Source: Cyanophora paradoxa
Lineage: Eukaryota > Glaucocystophyceae > Cyanophorales > Cyanophoraceae
Reading direction: 5' to 3'
DNA: 64,000 bases
NCBI GenBank assembly: GCA_004431415.1
Contig: QPMI01000195.1
Location: 124,001-188,000, forward strand
Shown here: positions 1-12,724 of the stretch, one piece after another
Numbering within the stretch: position 1 is the first letter of the stretch
How the letters are laid out: the number at the start of each line of letters is the position of its first letter
Notes under the pieces: generated by a model
What the model saw: the letters and a program-made list of their open reading frames with translations, nothing else
Databases searched by the model: none
Told to the model about the DNA's origin: nothing
Translations under genes and position numbers: made by a program

Positions 1-264
1 ACTGGGAACACCTTCCAAGTCAAATTAGTACAGCGCTGGGGCCGTCGAGGTCCCCGTACTAATTCGACTTGAAAGTCGCCGGGGCCTACAGTAGTTTATT
101 GAAATGTTCACGTCCACGCAACAACAAATAATAGCAAACTCGCTACTTTACATGTCGACATGTAATTTTCTAAAAGCGAAAACGAAAGATTTCTGATTTA
201 GCGCCCGCTATTTTCCTTCAGTTCGTTTCGGGCTCCAGATATTGTGCATGTGCGACCCTTATGA

Positions 265-3200
265 TCACAGGTGCGTGCTGAGAATGAAAGCAAGGGCGCC
301 GCTGAAGGCGAAGCCGACAATGGCAAGCCCCTGGATGCGCACTCAACAAGTTAGAGGCGGAATCTGCAGAAACGGGTGTACAAAATGTTTGCAAGTTGCA
401 CTAACCGAGGGCACGCTTGAGGGCACCGCAGCGTTCGGCCCTGCAACAAAGAGCATGGATCCGCAGATTAGTTTCGGTTGGTATTCATAAAAACGTATAA
501 AAGTATAGTTATTCTTACTGTACGGAATCGTTGCCGAGCCAGCCGCCGTCCACTGGAATGCCTACCAGAGCACGTATCAGTCATTGACCAAACTCTGCAA
601 TTGCGATCGCGTTCTGCAATTGCAGTTGGACGTGTGGGCTGTGCGCACATTCGCGAAGACCACCGGAATGAACGGAATCTCGCCAGGACCGGCCTCGATT
701 TGGATGTTGTACTGTGCATATGCATGCGATCAGTTTGTTCAGTCCAGAATGAGATATTCGTTGCGATCAATACGCGTACCGGAGTATTGGTCGAGAACAG
801 AAGGCGACGACGCGACAATGCCGGTGCCTCTGCATTTTAAAAACGTATTTATCAATTATCAAACGTAAAACGCGCTCGATAAATTTATGGTGCTTGCAAT
901 TGACGCACTGAATCGCACGACGACGTCGACGCCAGTTTCCGAGACACTCACATCGCTGGCCTGCCGGCTGTTGCCGGCGTTGTCGGTGATAAAGACCAGC
1001 AGCGCTTTCCGGCCACCCTGCGGGATCCGAAGAGTCCGTCAGCAAGTTCGAGAGAAAATTTGTGTGTGAACTGTCAGGTTAATTGTAATGCAAAGCACGT
1101 ACCAACGGGAAATTGCCGAGAGAGATTGATATGAAGTCAGTAGAGCCGTTCTAAAGACGCAAATTGAACACGGTTAGCAAGGGAATGACAATTAAATATT
1201 CTCTTCACGCGTACGGCCACGTTTATCAACTCGCGATCGAACTTAAGCTCACCTGAGGGGCCTGAGCGATGATGTCTGTGAGATTAAGCTTGTAGATCTC
1301 GCGGCCTTTAACGTCCTGCGGGGATGCGCATATTATAATCAGATGGTTTCGATCGCGAGCAACGCGAGGTCGACGTCGCGACATCGATCAATCACGCAAT
1401 TGCAAGAGATGACACCTTGTCTTTCACGAATGCAGACACGTTGAACTGAGAGCGCAATGATTACTTAAAAATGGAGTACATGCAAAGCAAGCTTAAATGA
1501 TTACAGGGGCGAACCGCTTTGCCGTTCACGAGCACGGGCACGGTGGAGGTTCCAGAGCTGAAAATTGGCTGCAAACGTTCAAGCGATTGTGGTCTCAATT
1601 GCAAATTGCGGCCAGAAATCGTGAAATTGAATGAAAGCAATTGCACCAGGATAGGAATATCACCAGGGGTCGGAGACGGCGTGGGCAAAGACGCAGGGGG
1701 GGGCGAGGTGGGGGTGGGCGTTGCGACGGCCGCGGGGGCTTCGCTGCACGCGCACGCGGAACCAAAGTCAGCAGCCCGATCGCGAGAGTTCAAGCGTCTA
1801 GAAGATTTCGATCGTTATGTATACCTTGGGGTCGGGCTCGGCGAAGGGTCCGCGATCTTGCTCGGGCTCGGCGACGGGCTCGGGCTCGCGATCGGGCTCG
1901 GGCTCGCGCTCGGGCTCGGGCTCGAGCTGGGAGACGGGCTTGGGCTCGGGCTCGGGGACGGGCTGGGGGACGGGCTCGGGCCTGGAGTTGGAATGCAATT
2001 CACTGCCCCCAAAAGCATTCAACAATGCGATTGAACTTGATCGACTCAAAAGCCGCACCGACGGACGAGGCATTGAAACCGCCGCCGGCAGCAGGCAGCG
2101 CTAAGTCTGACTGGAACACCACAAAGAGCTTCGCGGAGGACCCCGTAGCAGTGTACAGCGGGAGGGTGCTTCCTTCAATGACGCCATCAGCTGGAGGGGA
2201 TATGCCTTTAAGTGACGTCAAGTTGGTGAGCGTGGGCGTTGAACCCGCCACCGAGCTCGAGCTCGAGTACACCTGATCACGCGCATATATATATATATAT
2301 GATAAAACGGAATTCGAATGATCGTTAGTGGTGACGCTGACCCAGGTTGGATCACAAGGCGGATTGCAGGCATCTTCCGTGACGATCTTCTCGAACGTGA
2401 GGGTCACGTTGCTGTCGGGGCTGCAGCCGGCTGGCACCTCGAAAACCCTGCTCGGTCGTGACCAGCGCGAAAAAGGACGAAATGCAACGCATAGATAAAC
2501 ATGTGTTACGTGAACCACACGAACCAAAAGCCGAAGCTGCCGTCGACGTAGGGCCCGTAGCTGATCGATGTCGTTGAGGTGTTGTACTTGGCACTATCGA
2601 AGGTTTGGACCCAGCCAGCTGCAGTCGTGTCCAGCGCCGGCGGGGCCGACGGCGTCGCTGGAAACGTTTGCGAGCAGGGTACCGGTGATAGCGCAATAAT
2701 GAGAAATAAAATCTCGCGAGCCCATGCGCCACTTACTTTCGGTCGCTGGGACGCTCCAGTAAAGGGCAGCAAAACTATAGGGCCAATAGGTGTGATACGC
2801 GTCCACAAAAATATGGGACGAAGAAGATGTTAGCAAGGTGCCGTCGGTCCGTACGCTCGAGCCGATCGCCATCAGAGCCGGCGGGGACACGCCGAAGTCG
2901 ACTACCTGCGAGAAAGTCAAACCAACGGACTGGAAGTTTGATCTCGTGCTACTAAGCTATAAATATCATCTTGAGGCCAGGACTTATGACTTGCCCGGAC
3001 TCCTGTTCCGGCCGGTGAATTGGGATCGCCGCCAGCCCCTCCATACTGCTGAGCGACGAATTCTATCTGCACAACCTCGCCGTCCGCGGCCTTGATTATC
3101 CTGCGTCAACGCTCACGCGTGTCAGTGATGCACACGAACGTCAACTCAGACAGACGAACTCTGCCACCGCACCATGCGCGACTGTCTGCGGGTTCTCCAT

Positions 3201-3369
3201 CGCCCTCGTAGGTGATGTTCAGCCAAGCGGGGGTCGAGGACGCCGGCGCGATCAGCACTCCCGACGGCGTGCTGTCCGCCGTGATCTTTTCTTCGACGGC
3301 ATTGGCAGCGGGGATGCAGACACACACTGCCGCGACCAAGAGAAGGGCCTGCCTAGCTAGACTCGCCAT
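265..3369 (-). CDS. Multi-exon gene A: secreted CUB-domain protein with Ser-Pro linker and C-terminal membrane anchor
   Basis: Translation starts at [20 protein letters not shown] (3369), a clear signal peptide ending near ANA-VEE. The next exons encode [14 protein letters not shown], then a segment with [11 protein letters not shown] ending at donor GTAAGT near 2748, then a segment ending [12 protein letters not shown]-like domain follows over two exons (about 2435-2340 and 2265-2010), with CNPPCDPTW before the intron and LFVVFQSD and GGGFNAS after it. A Ser-Pro repeat linker (about 1990-1835) leads into a distal module containing [33 protein letters not shown] (about 1310-1255), [15 protein letters not shown] (about 1015-940) and [12 protein letters not shown] (about 440). 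The last exon encodes [17 protein letters not shown] followed by STHL and a stop at 265-267, a membrane helix with a very short tail. The product is inferred to sit at the cell surface or wall. CUB domains bind proteins or sugars, but the ligand here is unknown. Exon limits are approximate; gene C has the same intron position inside the CUB domain. Confidence 0.75.
1830..1990 (-). repeat. Coding hexanucleotide repeat (Ser-Pro linker of gene A)
   Basis: About 25 tandem variants of GGGCTC or GGGGAC on the plus strand read as alternating Ser-Pro on the minus strand. This is the inter-domain linker of gene A. Equivalent tracts lie at 9290-9385 and 60780-60840 in B and D. Such tracts resemble hydroxyproline-rich linkers of algal extracellular proteins. 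Their length differs between the otherwise near-identical B and D copies, as expected from slippage. Confidence 0.8.
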
Positions 3370-3449
3370 GACGTTAAAAGGTGCTATTAATGTGCTCTGA
3401 CCAAAACTCTTTAAGTCTTGTCGATCGCTTTGTGCACGTTCACTCACTG

Positions 3450-6165
3450 CCAGGCTGAGCTCGCGATCGCCGAGTCGAGTCGACGTCCTGCAGACTGCAG
3501 TCCGCTAGGTATAGTCTTTAGCCTCGTCGAGTCGGTTCCGAAGTTATCGCCAAGTCATTGCGATCGGTTAATTAATCAATGAGGCTGTGACTGAGCCCAC
3601 TGCAGGCTGCAGCCAACGCGACCGATCGATTCGCAAGTGACTCGCGATCGCAACTTGCAATATTAATTGGACTCGCACGACTCATTTAATTACGTATCAT
3701 AATATATACGTACGACGGTAGCTATACGTATATACGTATACTATGACAGTAGTACCGTATTACGGTAGTACGGATTCGTAGTACGGAGTGCGGGAGTCTG
3801 ACCGACTCCGACGCCAATCGCGATCAATGAGTCAACGGTCATATGCATGATCACGGAAATCGAATATTTTAATCGAGCGCGGCGGGAATCAAAAGATCGC
3901 AATTGTTTCTGTTTGCAAGCCACTGGGCCAAATTATTTCAAGTTTAGCGTGAGCCTACCGTGTGACGCTATATACCATGACGGTCAAATTAATGTCGTTA
4001 TAAAAACCGAGCCTTCTCTTAAAAATTCTCTTTGAGAAATATGACGTCCCAAAATTATGTCGTCATGAAATTTTCAGGCGTACACGAATGGGACGGTAAA
4101 TTGGGGGGGGGGGGGGTAACACTAAGCACGCCTTTTTATGACGTCCCCAAATTAGGATGTCGCTATGCAAGTTTTCGGCGACATAATTTGGGGATGACAC
4201 AACAAAGTGCGTATCTTAATATAGTGTTAATATAGTGTTACACGGTAGTCTAACGCTCATGCTATGAGCCTATGACTCACAGTGATGGCGCCGCGCGACG
4301 GCACGCGGCGCCGTATCAGTGATATCGATGGTAAGTACCGGTGATCAAAACTGTGACTCAGTGACTGCTCCTCTTATTTGTACAAATAAAAGAAAAAGTG
4401 TAGCCAACTTTTACAGCTCTTATCATCATTATATTGTTCAATCAACTTTTACAGCTCTTATCAATTCAGTATAATTCAATTTAGTATCATACACTGACTT
4501 CCATAGTATCAGGCCCCGTTCCGCATGCCATGATGATTCTAGTACTGTATACTGAGCTCGAGCCACGAGTCCCACGACTCCCACGAGGCAATCGGGCGCA
4601 AAAAACCGATTGGAGTCCGTTTTTCATCGCTTTATGATCATTTTTGTCTTTTCTTTGTCGCCGGATGCCCCGTAAGGGCCGCAAGGGCCCGTAATTATAA
4701 GTTCAACGTTGGGGACCGTAAGTAACCCCCATTTACGTATACGTAACCCCCGTAACCATATACGTAACCCCCGTAACCGGGCCCCGTTCATGCTTTGAAA
4801 TTTCAGGCGGCGTCGCCGGCCCGGGGTCCGCCCCGCGCCGCCCGCGCGCGGCCGGCGCGCCCCGGCCCCGGCTCCGCCCGGCGGCCCGGCGCCGGCGGCG
4901 GGCCGGCGCCGGCGGCACCGCGCCGTGCAGCGTGACTCAGTGACCGCGGCGGCGCCCAGCGTGGGCACGGAGGATTGATACCGCCGCATTACCGCGTCAC
5001 ATCATTGCAATTCAGGTGCTGCAGTGTTCCGATTGTTTTTATTTTCTCTACGTCGCCGGATGCCCCGTTCATGAAGCTGCAGGGCCAGTCACTGAGTGCG
5101 CTGAGTGCAGCCTGCAGCTGCAGGCTGCAGCCTAGGCCTGCAGCTAGGCGGCGCCGCCGGCGGATTGCGGATCCGGGAATCAGGGCCGGGACTCCGGGAT
5201 ATGGATGGCCCGGATCATGGCCGGATGGGCCGGGCCGGGGCCCGGGGGCCGGGAGCCGGGGCCTGCGAGGCTGCGCCGGCGGTGCCCGGCGGTTCTCCGA
5301 GTCCGGGGCCCCGGCCCGACTCGGCGGTCGCGCGGCCTGAAATGTTTTTAAATTGAAGAGTACGTTGCTACCGTACTAACCAGGGGTATTGTTTTGAGAG
5401 ACTACGGTGGGGCGAACCCCCCGTAGGTAGTGATAGTATACGTAAGGATAACAAATCACAAATCATGATCAAAGATAGAGCAGACTATCACAAATCACAT
5501 AATCAAGAAGGATCACGAGAAGGGACACGATCATAACAACACAAAAGATAAGGAAACCGAGCACGAGGAGAACTCGGAAGTAGTAGAAGAGCTCAAAGGC
5601 ATCGACACAGCAGTACTAGTCACACTAGAACGACGAGCTCGAGGAGCACGGGGACGCAGTAAATAAGGAGAACGAACACGAGAAACTACAGTCGAAGATC
5701 CAGATCTAGAGCTGAAAGACACGACAGAACTAGTCGCACTCAAACTAGCAGGTACAGGAATAAAAGACGAGGTAGCAGTACTAACAGATCTAGACGAAGA
5801 CGACGAGATGGAGTTAACAGCAGAATGAGAAGACGTAGTCGCAAGGGACGGAGACGGCAGAACAGTCCAAGCTCGAGGGGCGAAACGAGGGACACCACTA
5901 GAAGGGAAAGTCGAAGCCTTGAAGCTGACGAAGTGTGTACTCCGTAGACATCCCCGCCATGATGATATATATAACAGGTGCTTTCATCATGCCATGATGA
6001 TGCACACATTATGCGTACATATCGGCGTAGTCCGGCGCGGCCGCCGGCTCACTACGGTAGGCGATCGATACGTAGCTATAGTTTACGCCGACGCCGACTC
6101 TACTCGTGCGGTACTATTCCGGATCCGTAGTACGTATTTACCGAATGACGTCCTCGTCCGAATCA
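3450..6165. other. No supportable gene; palindrome-rich and low-complexity spacer
   Basis: This stretch lies between the 5' end of gene A and the G-rich minisatellite. It holds AT-rich palindromes such as ACGTATATACGTAT near 3720, a G15 run at about 4104-4118, a very GC-rich block at 4800-4930, and two copies of a module reading TCGCCGGATGCCCCGT near 4660 and 5050, which recurs at 13600 and 14215. From 5500 to 5930 the plus strand is purine-rich and encodes only acidic/basic low-complexity peptides broken by stops. A similar stretch occurs near 56150-56290. Confidence 0.6.
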
Positions 6166-6169
6166 CGGG

Positions 6170-6345
6170 GTGGGTGGGGGTGGGGTGGATAGATGGGTGG
6201 GGGGGGGGGGGGGGGACGGGGTGGGGGTGGGGGGGAGGGGAGGGGCTGTACTGGTTGGCTGCGGGGGGGCGGGGGGGGGGGGGAGGGGAGGGGCTGTACT
6301 GGTTGGCTGCGGGGGGGGGGGGGGGGGGGGGGGGCTTTACCGGTT
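6170..6345 (+). repeat. G-rich minisatellite, about three units
   Basis: Three units share the core GGGGCTGTACTGGTTGGCTG or a close variant, separated by long G runs that include an uninterrupted run of more than 20 G near 6311. The open frames across it on both strands (poly-Gly and poly-Pro) come from base composition. The runs could form G-quadruplexes and are likely to be length-polymorphic. Confidence 0.8.
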
Positions 6346-6393
6346 GGCTGAGGCGGACCCCCGGCGGTTGCGTATACGTATACCGTAGAACCC

Positions 6394-7160
6394 TTGCGTT
6401 ACCAGATAAATGCGTTTTCTGCAAAGACAACGCATTACTTTGGTACCGCTTAATATCAAAACGCTAAGAAACTGCTGTAACCCCCGGCCTTTCAAGTGGT
6501 TGAAGTCGTCACGGCGTGTCATCGGTCGCGGCGGCCGGTGGCCGCGGGCCCGCGGCGACTCACCGCACTCGTCTAAATTCAGTGTCAGCAGTGTCTAATC
6601 GCACTTCGAATTCTATCTACGTATACTTCTCTGCAGTGTCATCACCGTCGGATGTCGAAAAGTGCGCTTTCCAAACCGATGCCCCCATTGCAAGCGTCGA
6701 CGTCGCAACGGCTCGGCGGCCGCGAGCGCGCCGCGGCGGCGCGGACGCCGGCGAGCTCGATATCGGTTGAGCGTTGTCCCCGGAGGGTTGCGGAAGCTGC
6801 CAGCAAAGGGCTCCGCCTCCGCCTCGTCCTCGGCCTCCTTGGTCTCTTTCTCGTCGAGCGCCCGCCGCAGCGACTCGATCACCCACTGGCGCCGCGCCCA
6901 CGCCAGGGCCCGGGAAAAACAAAAGGAGGGCCCGGGAAGAAAAGAGATGGGGCGGGGGGGGCGGGGGCGGGGGGGGGGGGGGGGGGAGCTCGCCGCGGAG
7001 CTGCCGCGTCTGCCCCTTCTGCTAGCGCTTTCCCAGCTCCAAATGCTCCCCCGGAACCTGCCCAGCTCAGCTCAGCTCATGATCAGCGAAGTCGAGCGGA
7101 GGAATAGGCAGCTGCAGGGCAGGGACCTGCGAGCTCCGATGGGATGCAGGTGACGCAGCG
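6394..7160 (-). pseudogene. Repeat-family copy 1 with coiled-coil coding remnant
   Basis: This stretch is homologous to 24245-24975. Both begin with a shared non-coding block (TTTGGTACCGCTTAATATCA at 6439 and 24300), followed by GCGACTCACCGCA and then a minus-strand coding-like segment. In this copy the minus strand reads WVIESLRRALDEKETKEAED followed by an acidic run (about 6885-6790), which looks like a charged coiled coil. Upstream on the minus strand the frame runs into stops and a G/C homopolymer (6950-6990). The region is therefore probably a decayed member of a dispersed element or gene family. Function is not recognisable. Confidence 0.45.
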
Positions 7161-7689
7161 CCAGGACTGGCCCACGTACACCTGCCCCGTATCTGAGTAG
7201 CGCCGTCACGTGCACGCCGCCCGCGCATGCCCGGTCCCCGTCAGCGGCCCCGGCGAGCGCTAGCTATCATTTTATAGGTGGATGCACGTCCCCGCTCATA
7301 GCGGTGTGGTTATCATACACGCTTTTCATTTCATGCCTTCCGTGTTCGAATCGCCCTGCGATGAGAATCACGCCTTCGAATCCCGCCCGTTCCACATAAT
7401 TCCGATCGATCATGCCCCACCTTGCCTGTATACGCCCCCACAGTGCTGGAGTAGACTAGAGGCTGTGGCCGGTAATTCACAAAAAAAAAAATAGCAAGCA
7501 CTTATTCTGGATATTCTGGCGTATACATATATACAGGCACGTGCACCCGGCCATGCATATGGCCATGGCATAGCCAGGATAAAAGCATGCGCAGACCGAC
7601 TTTCGAACTGGCCGGCTAAGACAGCGTGACACACAATATTTAATCTGACGGGAGCATGCGCAATCGCAAGGGGTGAATAGCAGCTGACT

Positions 7690-7760
7690 CCCCCCCCCCC
7701 TCGTCTCCCCCGCCCCCCCCCCCTCCCCCCCCCATCCCCCCTCCCCCTCCCCCTTGCAAT
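7690..7760. repeat. Polypyrimidine (C/T) tract
   Basis: An almost pure C tract with interspersed T lies 3' of gene B. The counterpart in the D copy, 59160-59215, is similar but shorter. No coding meaning is seen. Confidence 0.7.
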
Positions 7761-7943
7761 CATGGGCGATTCAATAATTTCTTTATTTGCGTAGCCAGCA
7801 CGAAACACATAGCGATTGCAATTGGACTATATATATAGCTAGCTGCAAGCTTTAGGTCAGCGAAAGCGAAAGGGCGAAAACAAGCAGATTTATTTAATTA
7901 TTTGCCATCCATGCGCATGCACGCGCACGTGCATGTGCATGTG

Positions 7944-9285
7944 TTAGAACTGCAATTCGTGGCCGTCAATGACTCCAAAGATCAAGACGCTTGCAATCAC
8001 CGCGAGCGTGACGATGAGTGACAGCTGCGCGAGACAAAATATGTACAGTGAGAGACCTTAGTTAATTACACGGGGGATAGGTAACGGGTCTTAAACGAGT
8101 TATGTGTAAACGGTGATAATGATTGGGTTTGCGCCTCTAGCTACTTGAAGACAGCAACTGTGATCATCGGTGATCTATGATTTGATCGCGCACCGTCGAA
8201 AAGGATGCAGCTGCCGCAGTTCCGGCGTTCGGCCAGTAAGGTACGAACGTGCTGGCTTCCTGGTACACGAAAGCCTGCCACACGTGCGCAAAAGGAATTT
8301 CAGCTGTACAATTCTATAGCCAGATCTGAAATTTGGTTCCAGTGAACGCAAGGCGCACGTTCCCGAGGACGAAGCTCCGGAAGGCAGGAGTGCCAGTGCC
8401 GCTGTCGCTCTCGATGCGGAGGTTGTAGTTCTTGCCGGCGACGAGCTGGAGCAGGAGGCGCGAGCGCAGCTGGCGGCTGTTCCCGCCCCGGTTCGAGTTG
8501 AGCGGCGGGATCTTGAATCGGATCTCTCTGGTTGACACGATGGCCGGCTGCAAATGAATTCGAATGAGCGTCCGGATATCTTAGCCAAACCAAGCCCAAT
8601 AATTCAACCGAGAAGAGAGAAAAACTATTTGCCTGAATGGCCGCGAGTCTAATTGACGGGTTGTTGGGATCTTCGATGTAGATCTTGATGGGTTCTCCGA
8701 CGGGCAAATTTTCACCAAAAATACTGACGAAGTCGCTTGTGCCGGTCTGCGAGCTCGGGGTGTAAGTAAAAAGTTCGAGATGCCGCATACAATTGCAAGC
8801 AGATCGCACCACGGGAGCATTCACGACGGGCCTGCTGAGCGTCACCTGAACATGACGCACTGCATAAGTGCGCGCTGCTTTTGACGGCAATTATATATAT
8901 CAGGCATGCAGCTATATTGCTAACAACCAACCTTGAAGCTGCCGTCCGGTTGGACTGTGCCGCCCGTGACATTGAAAGTAAAGCCGTTGATGGAGATTTG
9001 CACGAGATTGATGACTGGCTGTCGGGTTTCATTGAGGGTTTAGCCTTAGAGCAATATTGATTGTAACACTCGTGATCATTACCAGGGGAGAGGGCGTCAG
9101 CGGCGGAACAGTCGGTGCAGGCGTCGGAAACTCCGCGGACGGAGTGGGGACGGCCGTCGGGCTCGGAGTCGCCACATTGGAGGGAGAAGCTGCGCGGTAG
9201 CCGAGGAAGTGCTTTTTAGAAGGCATACTATGATTTTGAGTTCAAATAAAAAGCAGGGAGCTCGAGGTGCCGGCGCGCACTTGAG

Positions 9286-9329
<44 letters not shown>

Positions 9330-11826
9330 AGACGGGCTTGGCGATGGAGACGGGCTCGGGGACGGGCTCGGGGACGGGCTAGCCGACTGGTTTAAGTGGG
9401 GCTCGTGATCAATGGCAATATGAATCGTCGATTTCGAGCGAGTCGATGACGGAAAGGCGGGCTTACGGGCGACGGGCTGGGAGAGGGCGTAGGGAAGGCA
9501 AGTGTAACGTTCAAGCGGTGCGCGTAGATATAGTATCCATCCCATGAGGCGTAGAAGATCGGATAGTCGCGCGTTCCCACGTTCGTGAGACCGAATTCGG
9601 GAGTCTCGAGGTTACCTCCCGGCGCAGGTCTGAACATTTGCACGCGCGTCCTCCGGCGGTGAGCTCGAGTACGCATGCATGCGTACGTATATATCTATAT
9701 GCAGCCCCGATAGAAGCGCTATATATGCCATGATGAAAGCAGACGCACGGAATAACAAAATCGATAGCTTCGTCCACCATTTCTGTGCCAGTCGCGTCGA
9801 AAGAACGGATCTTCTCGACATCTGAATATGTGACGGAAGAGACAAGACGCCAGATTTGGGATCTGCCCGACGGTCGAGTTTTTTATTATTCTAATATAAA
9901 CCGTAATCTCAATTGCAATATTAGTTCATTTGCGATCGACGCGCACGTTGATGACGTTGTCTTCACAATTGCGAGTCCTCTGAACATGGAATCCGCAGCA
10001 CCAGGAATTATTGTGAAATTCTGAACTTCCACCGCGCCAGACGAAGGAACTGTCACCTGCGCGAATTCGAAACGGTCACAAGCGCCTTAACATATAGCTT
10101 GCTCCCGCGTTCAATGCCACGATCGCAAGCTTAAGCATACCTTGATGATGCGGCTGGGAAGAGAATCACCCTCAACTTCGGATTGAGTGCGAAACACGCC
10201 CGCGTAGAGCACGTCGTTGCCGTTGGCGTCCTGGTCGATGTCCAACGAAGTGTAGCCTACGTCGTTGTTTCCGGTATTTTCCGACAGCGCCGCGACAAAT
10301 GTTTCACTTCCATCTGGAAAAATGAATCGAATGCGAGATAAATGTGAAATACCGCGCCACCCCGCATTTGCAAAAATATCTGCACCAAGCGAGACGGAGA
10401 AGATTTCCGCGCCAGATTTGCCGGCGAAGTCTGTGCTTGTAAATTGGGACAGATGGCGCCGATCGCTGCAATCACATGCCGTTCGCGTTGCCAGCACGTA
10501 TATCTTGTTGCTGCTTGCGCTGAAAGCCATAGCAAATGGGACAAGTTTGTAGTCGATGTTTTTGGTGTACGGCGCCGAAGATTTGCACGTAGGTTTGTTT
10601 TCTTCAGCCGGGCACTTGCTCTCCCAAATTCGTTTCATGCGGCCAGTCTACGCACGAACCCGAATCAGACTCAGCAAACACCCCGACCCGCTAGATGGAC
10701 GAACCGAAAGATCGAGGTATCCGATGGATTCGGTGTTCCCAGGATTGTCCAAGAAGAACAGACCCGAGCTCGAGTTCGCGGCTAAGTCGTTCACATAGCT
10801 GACGTCGATTGCGCAAGATTCGCGTCAGCTCCACGCATGTGAATTCGATGTACATTTGTCAAACTCTTTATCGTTTGCACCTAAAGAAGACGTCCTCGCC
10901 AACGGCTGCGACCGATTCGCCGAGCGGAACATTCTTGAAAGATGTGCCCCCCTCCGCAGGCGCCATCGGCATTCCAGCCACGAGCTCGGAGCCGCAGGTA
11001 GAGTTGACCCTCCAGATTGCGTATGTAGTGCCGACGTAGAGGTTTCCTGCGAGCCCGCGTTGAGATGTCGTCGGGAAGAATCGGTGTCGGTATCGATATA
11101 TAACTTTACGTCGGTAGTTAACTGTTAGTGAACAACAATATCAAGAATGCGGGGCACCATCATATGCGTTGTAGCGGAGGCCTTCGCGGAAAAACATTGT
11201 GACGAGTCATGACCAGCAGCATATTAAATTTTAATGTGTAATAATTGTGAGCGGGTCTATACTGCAGCGCACTGTTAATATATCCGGTCGAGCCACCCGT
11301 GCCAATTCCTGATCGCGACAGGTGAAGGGGAGCACGTGTAAGTCAACTCGTCATGATCAGTCGCAGTGACATGCATATGTTCACAAGAGTGGGGGCTTCT
11401 TTATGATTTCGAATTCTTAAAACATTCAGCTTTCTTCGCGCGCGGAAGGATCTTTCGGTCTTCTAGATCGATCTATATCTAATTTTGCACGCTTGCAATT
11501 GAGTGATCATAAACCGCCAGACGGCGGCTCGAGAGCCGCGAGCTCGAGACGAACCAGCAAGCGGGACGTCCTGGGGGGGGTCGGAGCCGTCTTGCTTCTT
11601 ATCGCCAAAGCAGAACGTGTAGTTCCCCTGGGCGACATCGTTCCAGGCCGCGCCGACGGGCAGCGAGGGGATGCCCGGCAGGAGGCGGTCCGAAAGCGTC
11701 GCGGTGCTCGCCGCTGGTGTGGAAAGGGGCGCAATCAGTCCGGAGTCGCACTGCCGGGCTCTTCAGCGGGCACGCACCGACAGTCACGGCGACCACAGCC
11801 AGCCAAAGCAAGCCGGGGCGCATCAT
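7944..11826 (-). CDS. Multi-exon gene B: Ser-Pro-linked type I membrane protein, possibly frameshifted
   Basis: Exon 1 (11826-11778) encodes MMRPGLLWLAVVAVTV and splices from GTGCGT to give AASTATLSDRLLPG, a textbook signal peptide. Later exons encode IWRVNSTCGSELVAGMP (about 11020-10950), a segment ending near 10680, FAMAFSASSNKIYVLATRTAC (about 10545), LDIDQDANGNDVLYAGVFRT (about 10240), VTVPSSGAVEVQNF (about 10058), EKIRSFDATGTEMVDEAIDF (about 9820-9755) and GLTNVGTRDYPIFYASWDGY (about 9590). Then come two Ser/Thr-Pro linkers (9385-9285 and 9200-9080), INLVQISINGFTFNV (about 9020), TGTSDFVSIFGENLPVG (about 8745), the distal module LLLQLVAGKNYNLRIESDSG and VPYWPNAGTAAAASF (about 8240). The last exon (7944-8024) encodes LSLIVTLAVIASVLIFGVIDGHELQF minus its ends, a membrane helix. 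Relative to D there is a net 7-nt deletion near 10690-10720 that breaks the frame, so B may be a pseudogene. Confidence 0.75.
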
Positions 11827-11889
11827 CGGGATTTGGTGGGGCGTGCGCATCGACTTCGAACCACGTGCACGTCGTTGATGTGCTCCGCT

Positions 11890-12720
11890 CTTTGAAGTTT
11901 AGGTTTGGCCCTCGCAGACAAGTTCGTGGCAGTGCAAGAGTACTGCCAACTCAGTGCCTTCCGGGTTGTTTGCCGAGTCGGCAGTGACTCGGCACTGAAA
12001 TCACCGGAGTTTTCTTAAATTAAATGCAATTTGAATTGCCGATCATTGCATTTTAATCTAGATCTTAATGGCATCATTGCATACTTAGTAGTAGCGGTCC
12101 TTCATGATCTCTCAGAGTCTACAGCTCGGCACTGGCAGCCCGGCGCCGGGCGGCCCGGGCCATGGCCCATCATGGGATTCATGGCATGGCCCAGTGGCCA
12201 GCGCGCGGACCCGGGAAGGCGCCGGCAGCCGCGCCCCGGGGCCCGCCGGCAGGCCCTGAGGGCATGACAACCGCACTGCGCATGTGGCAAAAATGATTGA
12301 ATATTAATCACCGTGGCACATTGAATCGATCGCGAGCACTGAGTCTACTACTAGGCTATTTAGAATTATCGCGGATGCCAATGATATCGATGTACATGTC
12401 ACCGTTTCTACTGTAGTACTAATAGTTCTGCCGCAGTGCATTAGAACTACGTATACCGTTACTACCGTATACGCGCGCCGTGACTGGCAACTTCGAATTC
12501 AGTCTGTCGGTCCGAGTCACCCGGGGGCCGGGACCGGCAGTCTGTAGGTCGGTACGGTAGCGGTAGGGTGGCCTAGTAGCCTACTGTAATTCGGGTAATA
12601 TTTAAGACCCCAAAATAATTAATAATCCCGGGGTTTGGTCGGTTTAGCAGGCTGAAAATAATTAAGAGATAGCCGCGCGGAGCGCTTTAGTAGCGGCCTT
12701 TCAAGTTTGGAAGGGGGTGG
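11890..12720. other. No supportable gene; GC and palindrome-rich spacer upstream of gene B
   Basis: This spacer contains a GC-rich palindromic block near 12140-12260 (GCCCGGCGCCGGGC) and scattered TAGTACTA-type palindromes. It could hold the gene B promoter, but I see no convincing TATA or other core element. Confidence 0.5.
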
Positions 12721-12724
12721 GCGC

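Larger units (their letters stand above)
7497..11885. repeat. Segmental duplication, copy 1 (partner 58965-63664)
   Basis: Similarity with the D region starts at AGCAAGCACTTATTCTGG (7494 and 58963) and ends just after GTGCACGTCGTTGATGTGCT (about 11885 and 63664). It covers exons, introns and the flanking non-coding DNA of B and D. Copy 2 is about 300 bp longer, mainly because of the SINE at 61558-61842. Ser-Pro tract length and scattered indels are the other differences. Confidence 0.85.

Noticed and set aside
5530-5930. Plus-strand acidic protein gene
   Set aside because: The acidic peptides are short, broken by stops and made of simple GA-rich repeats; a similar non-coding stretch occurs at 56150-56290.
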